Assembly (NCBI GenBank): GCA_029934705.1 | Contig: JAOZLS010000006.1 | Span: 1 to 37,267 of the forward strand | Source: Bacteroidales bacterium | Lineage (GTDB): Bacteria; Bacteroidota; Bacteroidia; Bacteroidales; JAADGE01 | Length of the DNA stretch: 37,267 nt | Reading direction: 5' to 3' | Shown here: positions 25,996-36,492 of the stretch, in pieces | Position numbering within the stretch: position 1 is the stretch's first letter | Layout: each line of letters begins with the position of its first letter | The notes under the pieces: generated by a model | Seen by the model: the letters and a program-made list of their open reading frames with translations, nothing else | What the model was told of the DNA's origin: nothing | Database searches by the model: none | Position numbers and translations under genes: made by a program

Positions 25996-26361
25996 TTATA
26001 ATACTTCAGGAGCTAACGAAATAATTTTCATATTCGTCTTTCTCAATTCTCTAGGTACTGGGCCAAAAACTCGAGTTCCTCTCATTTCGCCAGCTGCGTT
26101 AAGCATTACTACAGAATTATCGTCAAATCTAATATATGACCCGTCTGCTCTTCTTATTTCTTTTTTTGTTCTAACAACTACTGCTCTAGAAACTGCTCCT
26201 TTCTTTATTTCACCTGCGGGTAAAGCACTTTTAACGGCAACTACAACAACGTCTCCAATACTAGCATAACGCTTTTTGGTTCCGCCTAATACTCTTATCA
26301 CCAGTACTTCTTTAGCTCCGCTATTATCGGCAACATTTAATCTACTTTCTTGTTGTACCAT
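25996..26361 (-). CDS. rplN: 50S ribosomal protein L14
   Basis: L14 has 121 residues and is strongly conserved: [40 protein letters not shown] and [20 protein letters not shown]. It forms part of an intersubunit bridge with 16S rRNA and is the site bound by the silencing factor RsfS in other bacteria. It starts 2 bp after rpsQ. Confidence 0.98.
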   Translation of the reverse strand: MVQQESRLNVADNSGAKEVLVIRVLGGTKKRYASIGDVVVVAVKSALPAGEIKKGAVSRAVVVRTKKEIRRADGSYIRFDDNSVVMLNAAGEMRGTRVFGPVPRELRKTNMKIISLAPEVL

Positions 26362-26363
26362 GA

Positions 26364-26621
26364 TTACTTAGCTCTTTCTATGATTTCAACTAATCTCCAA
26401 TTTTTCAATTTGCTTAGTGGTCTTGTCTCCATTATTCTAACTTTATCACCAACCTTGCAAGTATTTTCTTCGTCGTGAGCAATATAGTTTTTTGTTTTAG
26501 TAACAAATTTACCATATTTAGGATGCTTCAATTTTCTGCTTACTAGTACAGAAATAGATTTTTGCATCTTATCACTTACTACGACACCTGTTCTTTCTTT
26601 TCTGAGATTTCTTTTTTCCAT
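26364..26621 (-). CDS. rpsQ: 30S ribosomal protein S17
   Basis: The start is moved from the track's GTG at 26651, which would overlap rpmC by 20 bp, to the ATG at 26621. This gives 85 residues beginning [20 protein letters not shown], the length and start usual in Bacteroidota. The OB fold carries [20 protein letters not shown] and [21 protein letters not shown]17 binds the 5' domain of 16S rRNA. It lies 10 bp after rpmC. Confidence 0.96.
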   Translation of the reverse strand: MEKRNLRKERTGVVVSDKMQKSISVLVSRKLKHPKYGKFVTKTKNYIAHDEENTCKVGDKVRIMETRPLSKLKNWRLVEIIERAK

Positions 26622-26631
26622 TTTAGTATCT

Positions 26632-26838
26632 TTATTTCGATCTTGCTTCACTGTTTTCTCTCTGTCTCAATTCAGTTTTTAATCTTGCGATGAATCTTTT
26701 TGATTCAGTGATTTTGTGAGGATTATCAAGGCTTGATACTTTATGATTGATTCTCAAGCGAATTAGAAGTGTCTTTTCTTCTTCGATTTTTACGATAATC
26801 TCCTTTTCTGTTAAATCTTTTATTTCAGAGTTCTTCAT
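26632..26838 (-). CDS. rpmC: 50S ribosomal protein L29
   Basis: L29 is a 68-residue helical hairpin: [20 protein letters not shown], then [20 protein letters not shown] and a basic second helix with [14 protein letters not shown]29 sits at the polypeptide exit, near the SRP and trigger-factor docking site. Its ATG overlaps the rplP stop in a TAATG junction. Confidence 0.96.
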   Translation of the reverse strand: MKNSEIKDLTEKEIIVKIEEEKTLLIRLRINHKVSSLDNPHKITESKRFIARLKTELRQRENSEARSK

Positions 26839-27269
26839 TATTCTTCGGTATTTTCAATGTAATCTCTTCTGATAACAAATTTAGTTTTTACAGGCATTTT
26901 CTGAGCGGCTAATCGTAAAGCTTCTTTTGCAACGTGCAAAGGTACTCCATCTGCTTCAAAAATAATTCTACCTGGTGTAACTCTGGCTACAAACATTTCT
27001 GGTTCACCTTTACCTTTACCCATTCTAACTTCTGCAGGCTTTTTTGATATTGGTTTGTCAGGAAATATTCTAATCCATATTTGTCCTTCTCTCTTCATGT
27101 ATCTTGTAACTGCCTGACGTGCAGCTTCAATTTGTCTTCCATTAACCCAAGTAGTTTCAAGAGACTTTATTGCAAATGATCCAAATGCGATGGTATTTCC
27201 TCTTCCGGCATTACCTTTCATTCTTCCTTTTTGCTGCTTTCTGTATTTAGTTTTTTTGGGTTGTAACAT
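26838..27269 (-). CDS. rplP: 50S ribosomal protein L16
   Basis: L16 has 143 residues, beginning [20 protein letters not shown]. It contains [40 protein letters not shown] and [21 protein letters not shown]16 helps position the acceptor arm of A-site tRNA. It follows rpsC after 27 bp and shares a base with the rpmC start. Confidence 0.98.
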   Translation of the reverse strand: MLQPKKTKYRKQQKGRMKGNAGRGNTIAFGSFAIKSLETTWVNGRQIEAARQAVTRYMKREGQIWIRIFPDKPISKKPAEVRMGKGKGEPEMFVARVTPGRIIFEADGVPLHVAKEALRLAAQKMPVKTKFVIRRDYIENTEE

Positions 27270-27296
27270 TATTCCAAAATTTCAAATGTGTGATAT

Positions 27297-28013
27297 CTAA
27301 TTTCTTTTCTTTCTTCTAAATCCACCTTGTGGTCTATTTGAAGTTGGCTTTCTCTTTTTCTTATCGAAATCAGGACTTAAGTCTTGTTTTCCGAATTTTT
27401 CTCCTCTACAAATCCAAACTTTAATTCCAAGTAAACCTACTTTAGTAAGAGCTTCTGCATGATTATAATCGATATCAGCTCTTAGTGTGTGTAATGGAGT
27501 TCTACCTTCTTTATACATTTCAGATCTTGCCATTTCAGCTCCGTTCAAACGCCCAGAAACTAAAATCTTAATACCTTCAGCCCCCATTCTCATTGTTGAC
27601 GCAATTGACATTCTAACTGCTCTTCTATAAGCAATTTTTCCTTCAATTTGTCTTGCAATGTTCTCAGATACAATAACTGCATCTAATTCAGGTTTTTTAA
27701 TTTCAAAAATATTAATTTGAATATCTTTTCCTGTAATGTTTTTCAATTCCTCTCTTAACTTATCAACTTCCTGCCCTCCTCTACCTATAATAATACCAGG
27801 TCTTGATGTAGTAATAGTTACTGTAACAAGTTTAAGTGTTCTTTCAATGATAATTTTTGAGATTCCTGCTTTAACAAGACGTGTTTTCAGGTATTTTCTA
27901 ATTTTTGAGTCTTCGTAAATCTTGTCAGCATATTTTTTGCCGCCATACCAGTTTGAATCCCAACCTCTGATAATACCTAGTCTGTTACTAATCGGATTTG
28001 TCTTTTGTCCCAT
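27297..28013 (-). CDS. rpsC: 30S ribosomal protein S3
   Basis: S3 has 238 residues. It begins [20 protein letters not shown]. The N-terminal KH domain shows the [20 protein letters not shown] loop. The C-terminal domain carries [20 protein letters not shown] and [20 protein letters not shown], then a basic tail ending [10 protein letters not shown]3 lines the mRNA entry tunnel and has helicase-like function with S4 and S5. Its ATG overlaps the rplV stop. Confidence 0.98.
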   Translation of the reverse strand: MGQKTNPISNRLGIIRGWDSNWYGGKKYADKIYEDSKIRKYLKTRLVKAGISKIIIERTLKLVTVTITTSRPGIIIGRGGQEVDKLREELKNITGKDIQINIFEIKKPELDAVIVSENIARQIEGKIAYRRAVRMSIASTMRMGAEGIKILVSGRLNGAEMARSEMYKEGRTPLHTLRADIDYNHAEALTKVGLLGIKVWICRGEKFGKQDLSPDFDKKKRKPTSNRPQGGFRRKKRN

Positions 28014-28414
28014 TATTTAATTTCTTTACTGTCAATATATAAAGTTACATGATTTGAACGCTTCCTTATTCTGTGAGCTCTTCCTTGTGGTGCAGGTCTG
28101 TATCTTTTAATCATCCCAGCTGCATCTACTTGTATGTTGCTTACAATAAGGTTACTTTCATCGGCTCTTTTTCCAGAGTTTTTAACTTCCCAATTTGCAA
28201 TTGCAGATTTTAAAAGTTTTTCTAGTCTGAAAGAAGCGTCTTTAGGACTAAATCTTAAAATATCTAAAGCTTTTAAGACTTCTTTTCCTCTAATCATATC
28301 GGCAACGAGTCTCATTTTTCTAGGAGAAGTAGGGCAATTGTTTAATATTGCGAAATACTGCTCTTTCTTAGCTTCTTTTATTTGTTCAGCTCTTTGCTTT
28401 TTTCGTGCACCCAT
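28013..28414 (-). CDS. rplV: 50S ribosomal protein L22
   Basis: L22 has 133 residues. The family core includes [40 protein letters not shown] and the loop region [20 protein letters not shown], followed by [14 protein letters not shown]. That beta-hairpin reaches into the exit tunnel, where changes can give macrolide resistance; no such change is evident by eye. The N-terminal [20 protein letters not shown] is a short lineage extension. It starts 6 bp after rpsS. Confidence 0.97.
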   Translation of the reverse strand: MGARKKQRAEQIKEAKKEQYFAILNNCPTSPRKMRLVADMIRGKEVLKALDILRFSPKDASFRLEKLLKSAIANWEVKNSGKRADESNLIVSNIQVDAAGMIKRYRPAPQGRAHRIRKRSNHVTLYIDSKEIK

Positions 28415-28420
28415 CGCTTT

Positions 28421-28693
28421 CTATTTTTTCTTTTTGTTATCTTTATGTCCTCTATATGTGCGAGTAGGTGAAAATTCGCCTAATCTGTGTCCTACCATAT
28501 TTTCGGTAACATATACAGGTATAAATTTGTTTCCATTATGTACTGCAATTGTTTGACCTACAAAATCAGGAGAAATCATAGAATTTCTAGCCCAAGTTTT
28601 AATAACTTGCTTTTTTCCTGACTTACTCATAGCCTGAACTTTTAAATCCAGCTTATAGTCTAAATAAGGTCCTTTTTTGAGTGATCTGCTCAT
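28421..28693 (-). CDS. rpsS: 30S ribosomal protein S19
   Basis: S19 has 90 residues: [60 protein letters not shown] and [10 protein letters not shown] before a Lys-rich tail. It sits in the 30S head beside S13 near the A-site tRNA. It is 10 bp after rplB. Confidence 0.98.
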   Translation of the reverse strand: MSRSLKKGPYLDYKLDLKVQAMSKSGKKQVIKTWARNSMISPDFVGQTIAVHNGNKFIPVYVTENMVGHRLGEFSPTRTYRGHKDNKKKK

Positions 28694-28703
28694 ATCTTAG
28701 TGG

Positions 28704-29540
28704 TTATTTTTTACGTTTCTTAATTTTTCTTCTTTCTAAGATAAACTTATCAGAATCTTTTTTACCTCTAGTTCTAAAACCTTTAGCAAGAACTCCATTT
28801 CTAGATCTTGGATGTCCTCCAGAAGAACGTCCTTCTCCACCACCCATTGGGTGATCAACTGGGTTCATTGCTACACCTCTTACTCTAGGTCTGCGTCCTA
28901 ACCATCTTGAACGTCCAGCTTTTCCTGATCTCTCTAATGCGTGATCAGAGTTTGAAACTGTTCCAATAGTTGCTTTACAAGTTACAAGAATTTTTCTAAT
29001 TTCTCCAGAAGGCATTTTAACGATACCGTATTTTCCTTCTTTAGAAACTAATTGTGCGTAAGTTCCTGCACTTCTAGCAATTTCAGAACCTTTACCTGGT
29101 TGTAATTCAATACTATTTATTATTGTTCCTAATGGTATTTCAGATAAAAATAATGCGTTTCCTATTTCAGGAGCAACACCTTTTCCAGATAATATTTCTT
29201 GCCCAACTTTTAAACCGTTTGGAGCAATAATGTATCTTTTTTCACCGTCTTTATAAACAATTAAAGCTATTCGAGCTGTTCTGTTAGGATCATACTCAAT
29301 AGTTTTAACGATTCCGGGTATAAGATCTTTATCTCTTTTGAAATCAATAATTCTGTATTTCTGCTTGTGACCTCCGCCAATATACCGCATTGTCATGCGT
29401 CCTTGATTGTTTCTTCCTCCAGATTTTGTCTTTCCGCTTAACAAGGATTTTTCAGGTTTTGAAGAAGTTATTTCTTCAAAAGTATTGGCTATCTTATGTC
29501 TCTGTCCGGGAGTTACCGGTTTTATTTTTTTTACTGCCAT
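28704..29540 (-). CDS. rplB: 50S ribosomal protein L2
   Basis: L2 has 278 residues, close to the usual 273-276. The N-terminal OB-like domain has [20 protein letters not shown] and [20 protein letters not shown]. The KOW-like domain has [20 protein letters not shown]. The peptidyl-transferase-near loop [20 protein letters not shown] keeps the conserved histidine. L2 joins the subunits and supports peptidyl transfer. It is 6 bp after rplW. Confidence 0.98.
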   Translation of the reverse strand: MAVKKIKPVTPGQRHKIANTFEEITSSKPEKSLLSGKTKSGGRNNQGRMTMRYIGGGHKQKYRIIDFKRDKDLIPGIVKTIEYDPNRTARIALIVYKDGEKRYIIAPNGLKVGQEILSGKGVAPEIGNALFLSEIPLGTIINSIELQPGKGSEIARSAGTYAQLVSKEGKYGIVKMPSGEIRKILVTCKATIGTVSNSDHALERSGKAGRSRWLGRRPRVRGVAMNPVDHPMGGGEGRSSGGHPRSRNGVLAKGFRTRGKKDSDKFILERRKIKKRKK

Positions 29541-29546
29541 TTTACC

Positions 29547-29837
29547 TTAAATATTGCTGTAAAAATCAATTGAATCGCCATCAGCTAAAGTAATAATTGC
29601 TTTTTTGTAGGAATTTGTTCTTCCTTTCACAACACCACCTTTAGTATTTCTAGATCTAACTTTACCACCATAATACATAGTATTTACGTTATTTACGGTA
29701 ACATTATATAAATCTTCAACAGCTTTCTTGATTTCAATTTTATTAGCTTGCTTCTTTACGATAAATCCGACTCTGTTTAACTTTTCAGTTAAACCTGTCA
29801 TTTTCTCGGTAATTATCGGTTCTATCAAAATGCTCAT
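29547..29837 (-). CDS. rplW: 50S ribosomal protein L23
   Basis: L23 has 96 residues: ILIEPIITEKMTGLTEKLNR, FIVKKQANKIEIKKAVEDLY and VNNVNTMYYGGKVRSRNTKG. L23 is the exit-site protein that docks trigger factor and SRP. It lies 9 bp after rplD and 6 bp before rplB. Length and order are normal. Confidence 0.97.
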   Translation of the reverse strand: MSILIEPIITEKMTGLTEKLNRVGFIVKKQANKIEIKKAVEDLYNVTVNNVNTMYYGGKVRSRNTKGGVVKGRTNSYKKAIITLADGDSIDFYSNI

Positions 29838-29846
29838 AACTCGTTT

Positions 29847-30485
29847 TTATTCTTGATTTATACCAAAATTTGTGTTAATACTGCTAATTGAGCTTTCAGT
29901 TAAAACTAAAACAGAAGTATTCATTACATTGTATGTGTTTAATTCTGAAACAGCTAACACTTGCGTTTTTTTCAAATTTCGGGCTGACAAATATATGTTT
30001 TTATTTTTATTTGAAAGCACTAAAAGTGATTTTTTATCAGCAATTTTCAAATTATTTTTCAAATCAATATATTGTTTTGTCTTAGGTGCCTGAAAATCAA
30101 AATCTTCCACGATAATAATATTTTTATTAACGGCTTTATAAGTTAAAGCAGATTTACGAGCTAATTGTTTAACCTTTTTGTTAAGTTTAAAGCTATAATC
30201 TCTTGGTCTTGGGCCGAAAATTCGTCCACCACCTCTAAACACAGGACTTTTACGGCTACCTGCACGAGCAGTACCTGTTCCTTTTTGTTTTTTAATTTTA
30301 ACGGTACTATAGGCCATCTCTCCCTTTTCTTTGGCTTTATGAGTTCCTTGTCTTTTATTTGCTAGGTGTTGTTTAACATCTAAGTAAATAACATGATCAT
30401 TAGGTTCTATTCCAAAGATTGCATCTTCTAACACAATTGTTCTGCCTGTATCCGTTCCTGATATATTTAATATATTAAGTTCCAT
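29847..30485 (-). CDS. rplD: 50S ribosomal protein L4
   Basis: L4 has 212 residues. The long loop that reaches into the exit tunnel is seen as [20 protein letters not shown] and [20 protein letters not shown]. The globular part includes [20 protein letters not shown] and [20 protein letters not shown]. In E. coli L4 also represses the S10 operon; no leader is possible here between rpsJ and rplC beyond 29 bp. Its ATG overlaps the rplC stop (TAATG). Confidence 0.97.
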   Translation of the reverse strand: MELNILNISGTDTGRTIVLEDAIFGIEPNDHVIYLDVKQHLANKRQGTHKAKEKGEMAYSTVKIKKQKGTGTARAGSRKSPVFRGGGRIFGPRPRDYSFKLNKKVKQLARKSALTYKAVNKNIIIVEDFDFQAPKTKQYIDLKNNLKIADKKSLLVLSNKNKNIYLSARNLKKTQVLAVSELNTYNVMNTSVLVLTESSISSINTNFGINQE

Positions 30486-31102
30486 TATTTTTCAATTAAT
30501 ATGTATGAACCTCTAGAGCCGGGTACTGACCCTTTAACAACTATTAGGTTTTGTTCTGGAATTATTTTAAGAATTTTCAAATTTTGGATTTTCACAGTAT
30601 CTCCACCCATTCTTCCAGCCATTCTCATGCCTTTAAAAACTCTTGATGGATAAGATGATGCTCCTAGTGAACCAGGCGCTCTCAATCTGTTGTGTTGTCC
30701 GTGAGTTGCATCACCAACTCCTTTAAAATTATATCTTTTAACAACTCCCTGAAATCCTTTACCTTTAGATATTCCAGTTACGTCAACCCATCCGTTTTCG
30801 TCAAAAATGTCAACAGTAATTACATCTCCAAGAACGTATTCTTTCATGTAATTTGAAAATTCTAAGACTTTTCTTTTAGGAGTAGTCTTAGCTTTCTTAA
30901 AATGACCTTTCTCTGGAGCATTTGCTCTTTTCTCTTTTTTGTCATCATACGCTAACTGTAGCGCATCATAACCGTCATTTTCTACTGTTTTCACTTGTGT
31001 AACAACGCAGGGTCCGGCTTCTAAAACAGTGCATGGGATACTTTTCCCCTCGACACTGAAAATGGATGTCATTCCAATTTTTTTACCAATTATTCCGGCC
31101 AT
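30485..31102 (-). CDS. rplC: 50S ribosomal protein L3
   Basis: L3 has 205 residues: [20 protein letters not shown], the beta-barrel with [20 protein letters not shown], and the extended loop [20 protein letters not shown], then [20 protein letters not shown]. This loop approaches the peptidyl transferase centre and contains the conserved glutamine methylated by PrmB in some bacteria. It starts 29 bp after rpsJ. Confidence 0.98.
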   Translation of the reverse strand: MAGIIGKKIGMTSIFSVEGKSIPCTVLEAGPCVVTQVKTVENDGYDALQLAYDDKKEKRANAPEKGHFKKAKTTPKRKVLEFSNYMKEYVLGDVITVDIFDENGWVDVTGISKGKGFQGVVKRYNFKGVGDATHGQHNRLRAPGSLGASSYPSRVFKGMRMAGRMGGDTVKIQNLKILKIIPEQNLIVVKGSVPGSRGSYILIEK

Positions 31103-31131
31103 TTTCTTTATTTATTACTAGTTAAAAATAA

Positions 31132-31437
31132 TTATACTTTAATTTCTACTTCAACACCACTTGGAAGTTCTAATTTCATTAATGCATCAACTGTTTTTGG
31201 TGTTGAGCTATAAATATCAATTAGTCTTTTGAATGATGATAACTGAAACTGTTCTCTTGCTTTTTTGTTCACAAAAGTTGATTTCAATACAGTAAATATC
31301 CTTTTATGAGTAGGAAGCGGTATTGGTCCGCTTACTACGGCTCCTGTTGCTTTTACTGTCTTTACGATTTTTTCAGCTGAATTATCAACTAAGTTATGAT
31401 CGTAGGATTTTAATTTTATGCGAATCTTTTGAGCCAT
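31132..31437 (-). CDS. rpsJ: 30S ribosomal protein S10
   Basis: S10 has 101 residues: [60 protein letters not shown] and [15 protein letters not shown]. It is a head protein of the 30S subunit and the NusE transcription antitermination partner. It is the first S10-operon gene, but lies only 18 bp after fusA with no tuf and no room for a separate promoter, so str and S10 operons are fused. Confidence 0.98.
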   Translation of the reverse strand: MAQKIRIKLKSYDHNLVDNSAEKIVKTVKATGAVVSGPIPLPTHKRIFTVLKSTFVNKKAREQFQLSSFKRLIDIYSSTPKTVDALMKLELPSGVEVEIKV

Positions 31438-31455
31438 TTTTACTTTATTATATGG

Positions 31456-33558
31456 TTATTCAACGTTTCCTGTTACTTTATTTATAATTTCTGTTGCAAT
31501 TTTTTCGGTTACTCCTTCATAATGTGAAAATTCCATTGTTGAAGTTGCTCTTCCAGAACTTAGTGTTCTTAAAACTGTAACATATCCAAACATTTCAGAT
31601 AAAGGTACTGTGGCTGTTACTGCTTTTACATTAAGCTTGTCGGCAGTTCCTGCAATACGTCCTCGTCTTCTGTTTACATCTGATATAATATCACCCATAT
31701 TTTCTTCTGGAGTTAATACCTCCATATTCATTATAGGTTCCATAATAACAGCTCCTGCTTTTTTTGTTGCATGTTTAAATGCTTGCACTGCTGCTATTTC
31801 AAACGAAAGAGCGTCGGAGTCAACATCGTGGTATGAACCGTCAAAAAGTGTTACTTTTAAGCTATCCATTGGAAAACCGGCTAAAGGACCATTCTTCATT
31901 GCTGTAGTAAATCCTTTTTTTACTGCTGGTATAAATTCTTTTGGAACTGCTCCTCCTCTTATTTTGTCAACAAATTGTAGTCCAACTTCATCTTCGTCAG
32001 CTGGTTCAATTATAACGCTAATGTCTGCAAATTTACCTCTACCACCTGATTGCTTTTTGAAAGTTTCTCGGTGTTCTATTGATTTAGTAATTGCTTCTTT
32101 ATATGCTACTTGAGGTCTTCCTTGATTACATTCTACAGAGAACTCTCTTAGTAATCTATCAATTAAGATTTCAAGATGTAATTCACCCATTCCAGAAATA
32201 ATTGTTTGTCCTGAAGTTGGGTCAATAGTAACAATAAAAGTAGGATCTTCTTCGGCAAGCTTATGTAGTGCTATACCTAATTTGTCTAAATCTTTTTTAG
32301 ATTTTGGTTCAACTGCTATACCAATAACTGGTTTAGGAAATGAAATTGTTTCTAGAACAACTTGCTTGTTTTCAGCAGATAATGTATCTCCTGTAACAAC
32401 ATCCTTAAAGCCAACTACTCCGCAAATGTCTCCAGCTCTAACTTCGTCTTTCTTCATTTGCTTATTAGCATGCATTTGATATATATGCGATATTCTTACT
32501 TTTTGTCGAGTTCTAGGATTATAAACAAATGATCCTGATTTCAACACACCTGAATATACTCTAACATAAGCTAATCTTCCGACAAATCTATCAGTCGCTA
32601 TTTTAAATACGATTGCTGAAAGAGGTTCGTCAACATCTGGTTTTCTAATAACCTTTTCGTCGTTTTTAGGATTTATTCCTTCAACAGGTGCTATGTCAGT
32701 TGGTGCTGGTAAAAATTCTACAATTCCGTCTAGTAAGCGTTGAATTCCTTTATTTTTAAATGCAGAACCGCACATAACAGGAATAATTCTTCTATCAAGA
32801 ACTGCTTTTCTAGTTGCAGCCATAAAATCTTTTTCAGAAATAGAATCTCTATCGTCAAAAAATCTTTCAAGCATTTCTTCGTCTTGCCCTACGATTTCTT
32901 CAATAAGATTTTCTCTCCATTTTTCAGTCTCTTCTTCCAGTTCTTCAGGAATATCAACGTATTTGTAGTCAACTCCAACTTTGTCGTCTTCGTGCCAAAC
33001 AATTGCTTTTCTTTCAATTAAATCAATAATTCCAATAAAATCGTCTTCCGATCCTATAGGAATTTGAACTGGTACTGCGTTGCCACCAAGTCTTTCTTTA
33101 ATTTGATCTACAACGGAAAAATAATCTGCTCCTATGCGATCCATTTTATTAACGAAAGCTATTCGCGGCACTTCATATTTATCGGCTTGTCTCCAAACTG
33201 TTTCAGACTGAGGTTCAACACCACCTACAGCACAAAATACAGCAACGGCTCCGTCAAGTACTCTTAAAGATCTTTCAACCTCAACAGTAAAATCAACGTG
33301 CCCTGGAGTATCGATAATATTAATTTTATATTTATCGTCGTTAAAGTTCCAGTAGGTGGTTGTAGCAGCAGATGTTATAGTAATACCTCTTTCTTGCTCT
33401 TGTTCCATCCAGTCCATAGTGGCTGCGCCGTCATGAACTTCTCCAATTTTATATGTTACACCGGTATAAAACAATATACGCTCAGTAGCGGTTGTTTTTC
33501 CTGCATCAATGTGTGCCATGATGCCGATGTTTCTCGTATGTTTTAAATCTGTTGCCAT
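31456..33558 (-). CDS. fusA: Elongation factor G
   Basis: This is the complete canonical EF-G of 700 residues with all five domains. GTPase motifs are [19 protein letters not shown] (G1), [16 protein letters not shown] (switch I end), DTPGHVDF (G3) and NKMD (G4). Domain III carries [15 protein letters not shown]. Domain IV includes [24 protein letters not shown] and the tip [17 protein letters not shown]. Domain V ends with [20 protein letters not shown]. It drives tRNA-mRNA translocation and ribosome recycling. It lies 7 bp after rpsG. A truncated, divergent paralogue lies at 35083-36492. Confidence 0.98.
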   Translation of the reverse strand: MATDLKHTRNIGIMAHIDAGKTTATERILFYTGVTYKIGEVHDGAATMDWMEQEQERGITITSAATTTYWNFNDDKYKINIIDTPGHVDFTVEVERSLRVLDGAVAVFCAVGGVEPQSETVWRQADKYEVPRIAFVNKMDRIGADYFSVVDQIKERLGGNAVPVQIPIGSEDDFIGIIDLIERKAIVWHEDDKVGVDYKYVDIPEELEEETEKWRENLIEEIVGQDEEMLERFFDDRDSISEKDFMAATRKAVLDRRIIPVMCGSAFKNKGIQRLLDGIVEFLPAPTDIAPVEGINPKNDEKVIRKPDVDEPLSAIVFKIATDRFVGRLAYVRVYSGVLKSGSFVYNPRTRQKVRISHIYQMHANKQMKKDEVRAGDICGVVGFKDVVTGDTLSAENKQVVLETISFPKPVIGIAVEPKSKKDLDKLGIALHKLAEEDPTFIVTIDPTSGQTIISGMGELHLEILIDRLLREFSVECNQGRPQVAYKEAITKSIEHRETFKKQSGGRGKFADISVIIEPADEDEVGLQFVDKIRGGAVPKEFIPAVKKGFTTAMKNGPLAGFPMDSLKVTLFDGSYHDVDSDALSFEIAAVQAFKHATKKAGAVIMEPIMNMEVLTPEENMGDIISDVNRRRGRIAGTADKLNVKAVTATVPLSEMFGYVTVLRTLSSGRATSTMEFSHYEGVTEKIATEIINKVTGNVE

Positions 33559-33565
33559 TTCTTAA

Positions 33566-34042
33566 TTAAAACCTAAAGTGTGCAAATGCTTTGTTAGCTT
33601 CGGCCATTCTGTGCATATCTTCTTTCTTCTTAAATGCTCCGCCTTCTTCTTTAAATGCGTCAAGTATTTCGCTTGCAAGTTTCTCACTCATAGACTTACC
33701 TTTACGGCTACGTGCATAAGTAATAAGACTTTTCATACTTACGGCTACTTTTCTATCAGATCTAATTTCCATAGGAACTTGGAAGGTTGCACCTCCAACT
33801 CTTCTTGACTTTACTTCTACATGAGGAGTAACATTTTCAAGAGCTTTCTTCCATATATTTAGAGCAGATTCTTCAGTATCTTTCTTTCTTTTTTCTACAA
33901 AATCTAATGCTCCGTAAAATATTTCGAAAGAAATAGTTTTTTTTCCACTTAACATTAAGTTGTTAACAAATTGTGTTACTAATTTGTCGTTAAATTTTGA
34001 ATCGGGTACAATTTCCCTTTTTTTTGCGCTAGCTTTTCTCAT
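33566..34042 (-). CDS. rpsG: 30S ribosomal protein S7
   Basis: S7 has 158 residues. It begins [20 protein letters not shown]. Conserved regions are [60 protein letters not shown] and [12 protein letters not shown] at the end. S7 organises the 3' major domain of 16S rRNA and the E site. It lies 18 bp after rpsL and 7 bp before fusA. Confidence 0.98.
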   Translation of the reverse strand: MRKASAKKREIVPDSKFNDKLVTQFVNNLMLSGKKTISFEIFYGALDFVEKRKKDTEESALNIWKKALENVTPHVEVKSRRVGGATFQVPMEIRSDRKVAVSMKSLITYARSRKGKSMSEKLASEILDAFKEEGGAFKKKEDMHRMAEANKAFAHFRF

Positions 34043-34060
34043 GTCTTAAAAAATCAATAT

Positions 34061-34438
34061 TTATTTCTTTTTAGGAGCTTTAGTTCCATATTTTGAACGT
34101 CTCTGTGTTCTTCCGTCAACGCCTTGAGTATCTAATGTACCTCTTACAATATGATATCTTACACCTGGTAAATCTTTTATTCTTCCGCCTCTTACTAATA
34201 CAATAGAGTGTTCTTGTAAGTTATGACCTTCTCCTGGTATGTATGCATTAACTTCTTTACCATTTGTTAATCTAACCCTTGCAACTTTTCTCATTGCTGA
34301 ATTTGGTTTCTTAGGAGTTGTTGTATAAACTCTTACACACACACCACGTCTTTGAGGGCATGAGTCTAACGCAGGAGATTTACTCTTCTTTACTACTCGC
34401 TTGCGTCCGTTTCTTACTAATTGTTGAATTGTAGGCAT
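34061..34438 (-). CDS. rpsL: 30S ribosomal protein S12
   Basis: S12 has 125 residues and is the first gene of the supercluster. Motifs are [60 protein letters not shown] and [20 protein letters not shown]. The Lys in TPKKPNS is the common streptomycin-sensitive state at that position. S12 monitors codon-anticodon pairing at the decoding centre. It follows a predicted promoter at 34477-34506 with a leader of about 30 nt. Confidence 0.98.
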   Translation of the reverse strand: MPTIQQLVRNGRKRVVKKSKSPALDSCPQRRGVCVRVYTTTPKKPNSAMRKVARVRLTNGKEVNAYIPGEGHNLQEHSIVLVRGGRIKDLPGVRYHIVRGTLDTQGVDGRTQRRSKYGTKAPKKK

Positions 34439-34476
34439 ATATAATTATTGTGTATAATGTTGTTAATTTCGGCTTG

Positions 34477-34506
34477 CAAAGGTAAAATTATTATTTTTTA
34501 AAACAA
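34477..34506 (-). promoter_or_regulatory. Predicted promoter of the str-S10-spc-alpha cluster
   Basis: On the minus strand, TTG (34506-34504) and TACCTTTG (34484-34477) are separated by 19 bp, fitting the Bacteroidota -33/-7 pattern TTG-N19-TAnnTTTG. Transcription would start near 34470, giving a roughly 30-nt rpsL leader. A second TAACTTTG at 34610-34603 has no spaced TTG. Confidence 0.65.
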
Positions 34507-35005
34507 CTCTTTAGCATATTATTTTTTCAAATAAATATTTATACTTAATAAAGTTTTGCCATTTTAATTAAAAACAATTTTACCCTTACAGCTTAAAAAA
34601 TGCAAAGTTATGATTTTTTTTTTAATATGCCTTAAACTATATAATATAAAATTTATATATTTTCATGAAATTGATATATTTAGATGTATTATAATCTAAA
34701 TTAATAATTAGCATCCAAAATTTATATATATTTTATTGATATTCTTTAGTAATTATATAATAGGGTTTACAAAGTGTGTTTAACCTAAAAAAAGACTGTA
34801 TTTTAATTTCGAAATAAATTTGCTAATTTACTGATTATAAGTCGATGATATTATTAAGCTTTTATAAAGACATTTAGCACCGACACTTTTTGTATAAATC
34901 TAACTTTATCATTGTTCAAATAAATTATTTTTCAATTTTATTAACAAATTTATTACCTATTATAATATAAGGTATAAATATTTATTTTAAAATGTTGATG
35001 AAGTA

Positions 35006-35036
35006 TTGAAAGTTAATGTTTTTTTTTTTATGTTTG
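35006..35036 (+). promoter_or_regulatory. Predicted promoter of the EF-G-like gene
   Basis: TTG (35006-35008), 20 bp of spacer that is largely a T-run, and TATGTTTG (35029-35036) match the Bacteroidota -33/-7 consensus. The predicted start near 35042 leaves a leader of about 40 nt before the ATG at 35083. An intact promoter suggests the shortened gene is still transcribed. Confidence 0.65.
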
Positions 35037-35082
35037 CAAGTGAATACATTTTTTATAACATTTAAATACAAAACCATTTAAA

Positions 35083-36492
35083 ATGAAAGTTTATAAAACA
35101 GGAGACATACGAAATGTAGCATTAATTGGAAATGCAGGGTCAGGTAAATCTACTTTTGCTGAAAATATGCTACTTAAAGGCGGTAAGATTTCTCGAAGAG
35201 GAACAATAAATGCAAAAAGCACAGTATCGGATTATAGAGCAGTTGAACACGAGCAAGGTGGTTCTGTATATTCATCAGTAATGAATACTGAATGGGAAGG
35301 AGTTAAGATAAACATTCTTGACAGCCCAGGTGCTATAGATTTTGTTGGAGGAGCGGTTTCGTCTCTTTCAATGGCAGACACTGCTATTATGTTTATAAAC
35401 TCACAAAATGGTATTGAAGTAGGTACAGAAATTCACTGGAGACAAGCCCAGAAATTAAATAAGCCTATAATGATAGTTGCAAATCATTTGAACCATGATA
35501 AAACAAATTTTGAAAAAACGATTGACGAAGCTAAAGAAAAATTTGGTAAAGGTGTTATATTAGTACAATACCCAGTTAACCAAGGTCCTGATTTTAACGC
35601 CATTATTGACGTTATTATGAGAAAAATGTACACTTGGGATAAAGATGGTGAAAATTATAAGGAAACTGATATTCCTGAAGAAGAAGTAGAAAAAACTGAA
35701 AAAATTAGAAGTGCTTTAACTGAAGCTGCTGCTGAGAGCGATGACGCTTTAATGGAAAAATTCTTTGAAACAGAGACATTAACTGAGGATGAAATGAGAG
35801 CTGGTATTCTTGCGGGAATACAAAATGGTGAGCTATATCCTGTAATGTGTGCTGCAGCAGACAAAAACATGGGTACTAAAAGAATTTTAGATTTCATTAA
35901 AAATGCAATGCCTTCACCAGATATTGCAAAGCCATCGATTACTAAAGAAGGCGAAGAAATTAAATTTGACTCTGAAGGGAAAAAATCAATTTTTATATTT
36001 AAAGTTTCTATAGAGGAACACTTAGGCGAAGTTCTTTATTTTAGAGTAATGTCTGGAACTATTTCTGAAAGTGAAGACTTAATAAATACAATTTCAAACT
36101 CGAAAGAACGTATTTCTCAAATTTTTGTATCAAACGGTAAAACAAGAGAAAACGCTACAACAATGCATGCTGGAGATATTGGAGCCACTGTAAAATTAAA
36201 ATCGACAAAAGGAGAGCATACACTTGCTGAAAAAGGCACCGATTATATTTTTGAAAACATTAAATATCCAAATCCTAAATATAGAGCTGCAATTAAAGCT
36301 ATTGATGAATCTGATGAAGAAAAATTAGGTGAATATTTACACAGATTAAGAGACGAAGATCCTACTTATATTCTTGAATATTCAAAAGAATTAAAGCAAT
36401 TAATTTTGCACTCACAAGGAGAACACCATTTGAATACATTAAAATGGCACTTAGACAATATTTATAAAATTCAAACAGAATTCATTTCATAA
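35083..36492 (+). CDS. EF-G-like GTPase paralogue lacking domains IV and V
   Basis: The 469-residue protein resembles the second EF-G of Bacteroidota, normally about 700-720 residues. The G domain has P-loop GNAGSGKST (16-24) and DSPG (80-83). Switch I is degenerate (EHEQGGSVYS replaces EQERGIT) and G4 is loose (NHLNHD). Domain II runs about 300-385 and domain III about 390-469, including LILHSQGEHHLNTLKWHLDN. The ORF then stops after TEFIS, where relatives continue into the PxIPYRETI region of domain IV. No frame of the following DNA encodes the rest. Without domain IV it cannot translocate tRNA in the normal way. It is either a decaying gene or a ribosome- or GTP-binding short form. Codon use and frame look intact. 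Confidence 0.85.
   Translation: MKVYKTGDIRNVALIGNAGSGKSTFAENMLLKGGKISRRGTINAKSTVSDYRAVEHEQGGSVYSSVMNTEWEGVKINILDSPGAIDFVGGAVSSLSMADTAIMFINSQNGIEVGTEIHWRQAQKLNKPIMIVANHLNHDKTNFEKTIDEAKEKFGKGVILVQYPVNQGPDFNAIIDVIMRKMYTWDKDGENYKETDIPEEEVEKTEKIRSALTEAAAESDDALMEKFFETETLTEDEMRAGILAGIQNGELYPVMCAAADKNMGTKRILDFIKNAMPSPDIAKPSITKEGEEIKFDSEGKKSIFIFKVSIEEHLGEVLYFRVMSGTISESEDLINTISNSKERISQIFVSNGKTRENATTMHAGDIGATVKLKSTKGEHTLAEKGTDYIFENIKYPNPKYRAAIKAIDESDEEKLGEYLHRLRDEDPTYILEYSKELKQLILHSQGEHHLNTLKWHLDNIYKIQTEFIS

Larger units (their letters stand above)
34439..35082. other. Divergent AT-rich intergenic region
   Basis: This 644-bp region separates rpsL (minus) from the EF-G-like gene (plus). It contains no ORF of note and no recognisable RNA gene. 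It holds one promoter-like pair for each direction near the ends. The central 400 bp is very AT-rich, consistent with upstream activating or curved DNA, but shows no repeat that I could confirm. Confidence 0.6.

Noticed and set aside
26622-26651. N-terminal extension of S17 from the track
   Set aside because: It starts at GTG, overlaps rpmC, and the extra ten residues are not seen in typical S17; the ATG at 26621 fits.
28134-28556. 140-aa plus-strand ORF across rplV and rpsS
   Set aside because: It covers two certain ribosomal protein genes on the other strand and has no family features.
31438-31455. Possible S10 leader regulatory structure
   Set aside because: The fusA-rpsJ gap is only 18 bp, too short for an S10-type leader.
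31610-32113. 167-aa plus-strand ORF opposite fusA
   Set aside because: It is antisense to the intact EF-G gene with no recognisable domain or start context; typical shadow ORF.
34603-34610. TAACTTTG as a second rpsL promoter
   Set aside because: No spaced -33 TTG is present; kept only as a possible weak site.
34815-34822. TAAATTTG as a plus-strand promoter
   Set aside because: No TTG lies 19-21 bp upstream and it is 260 bp from the ATG; the pair at 35006-35036 is better.
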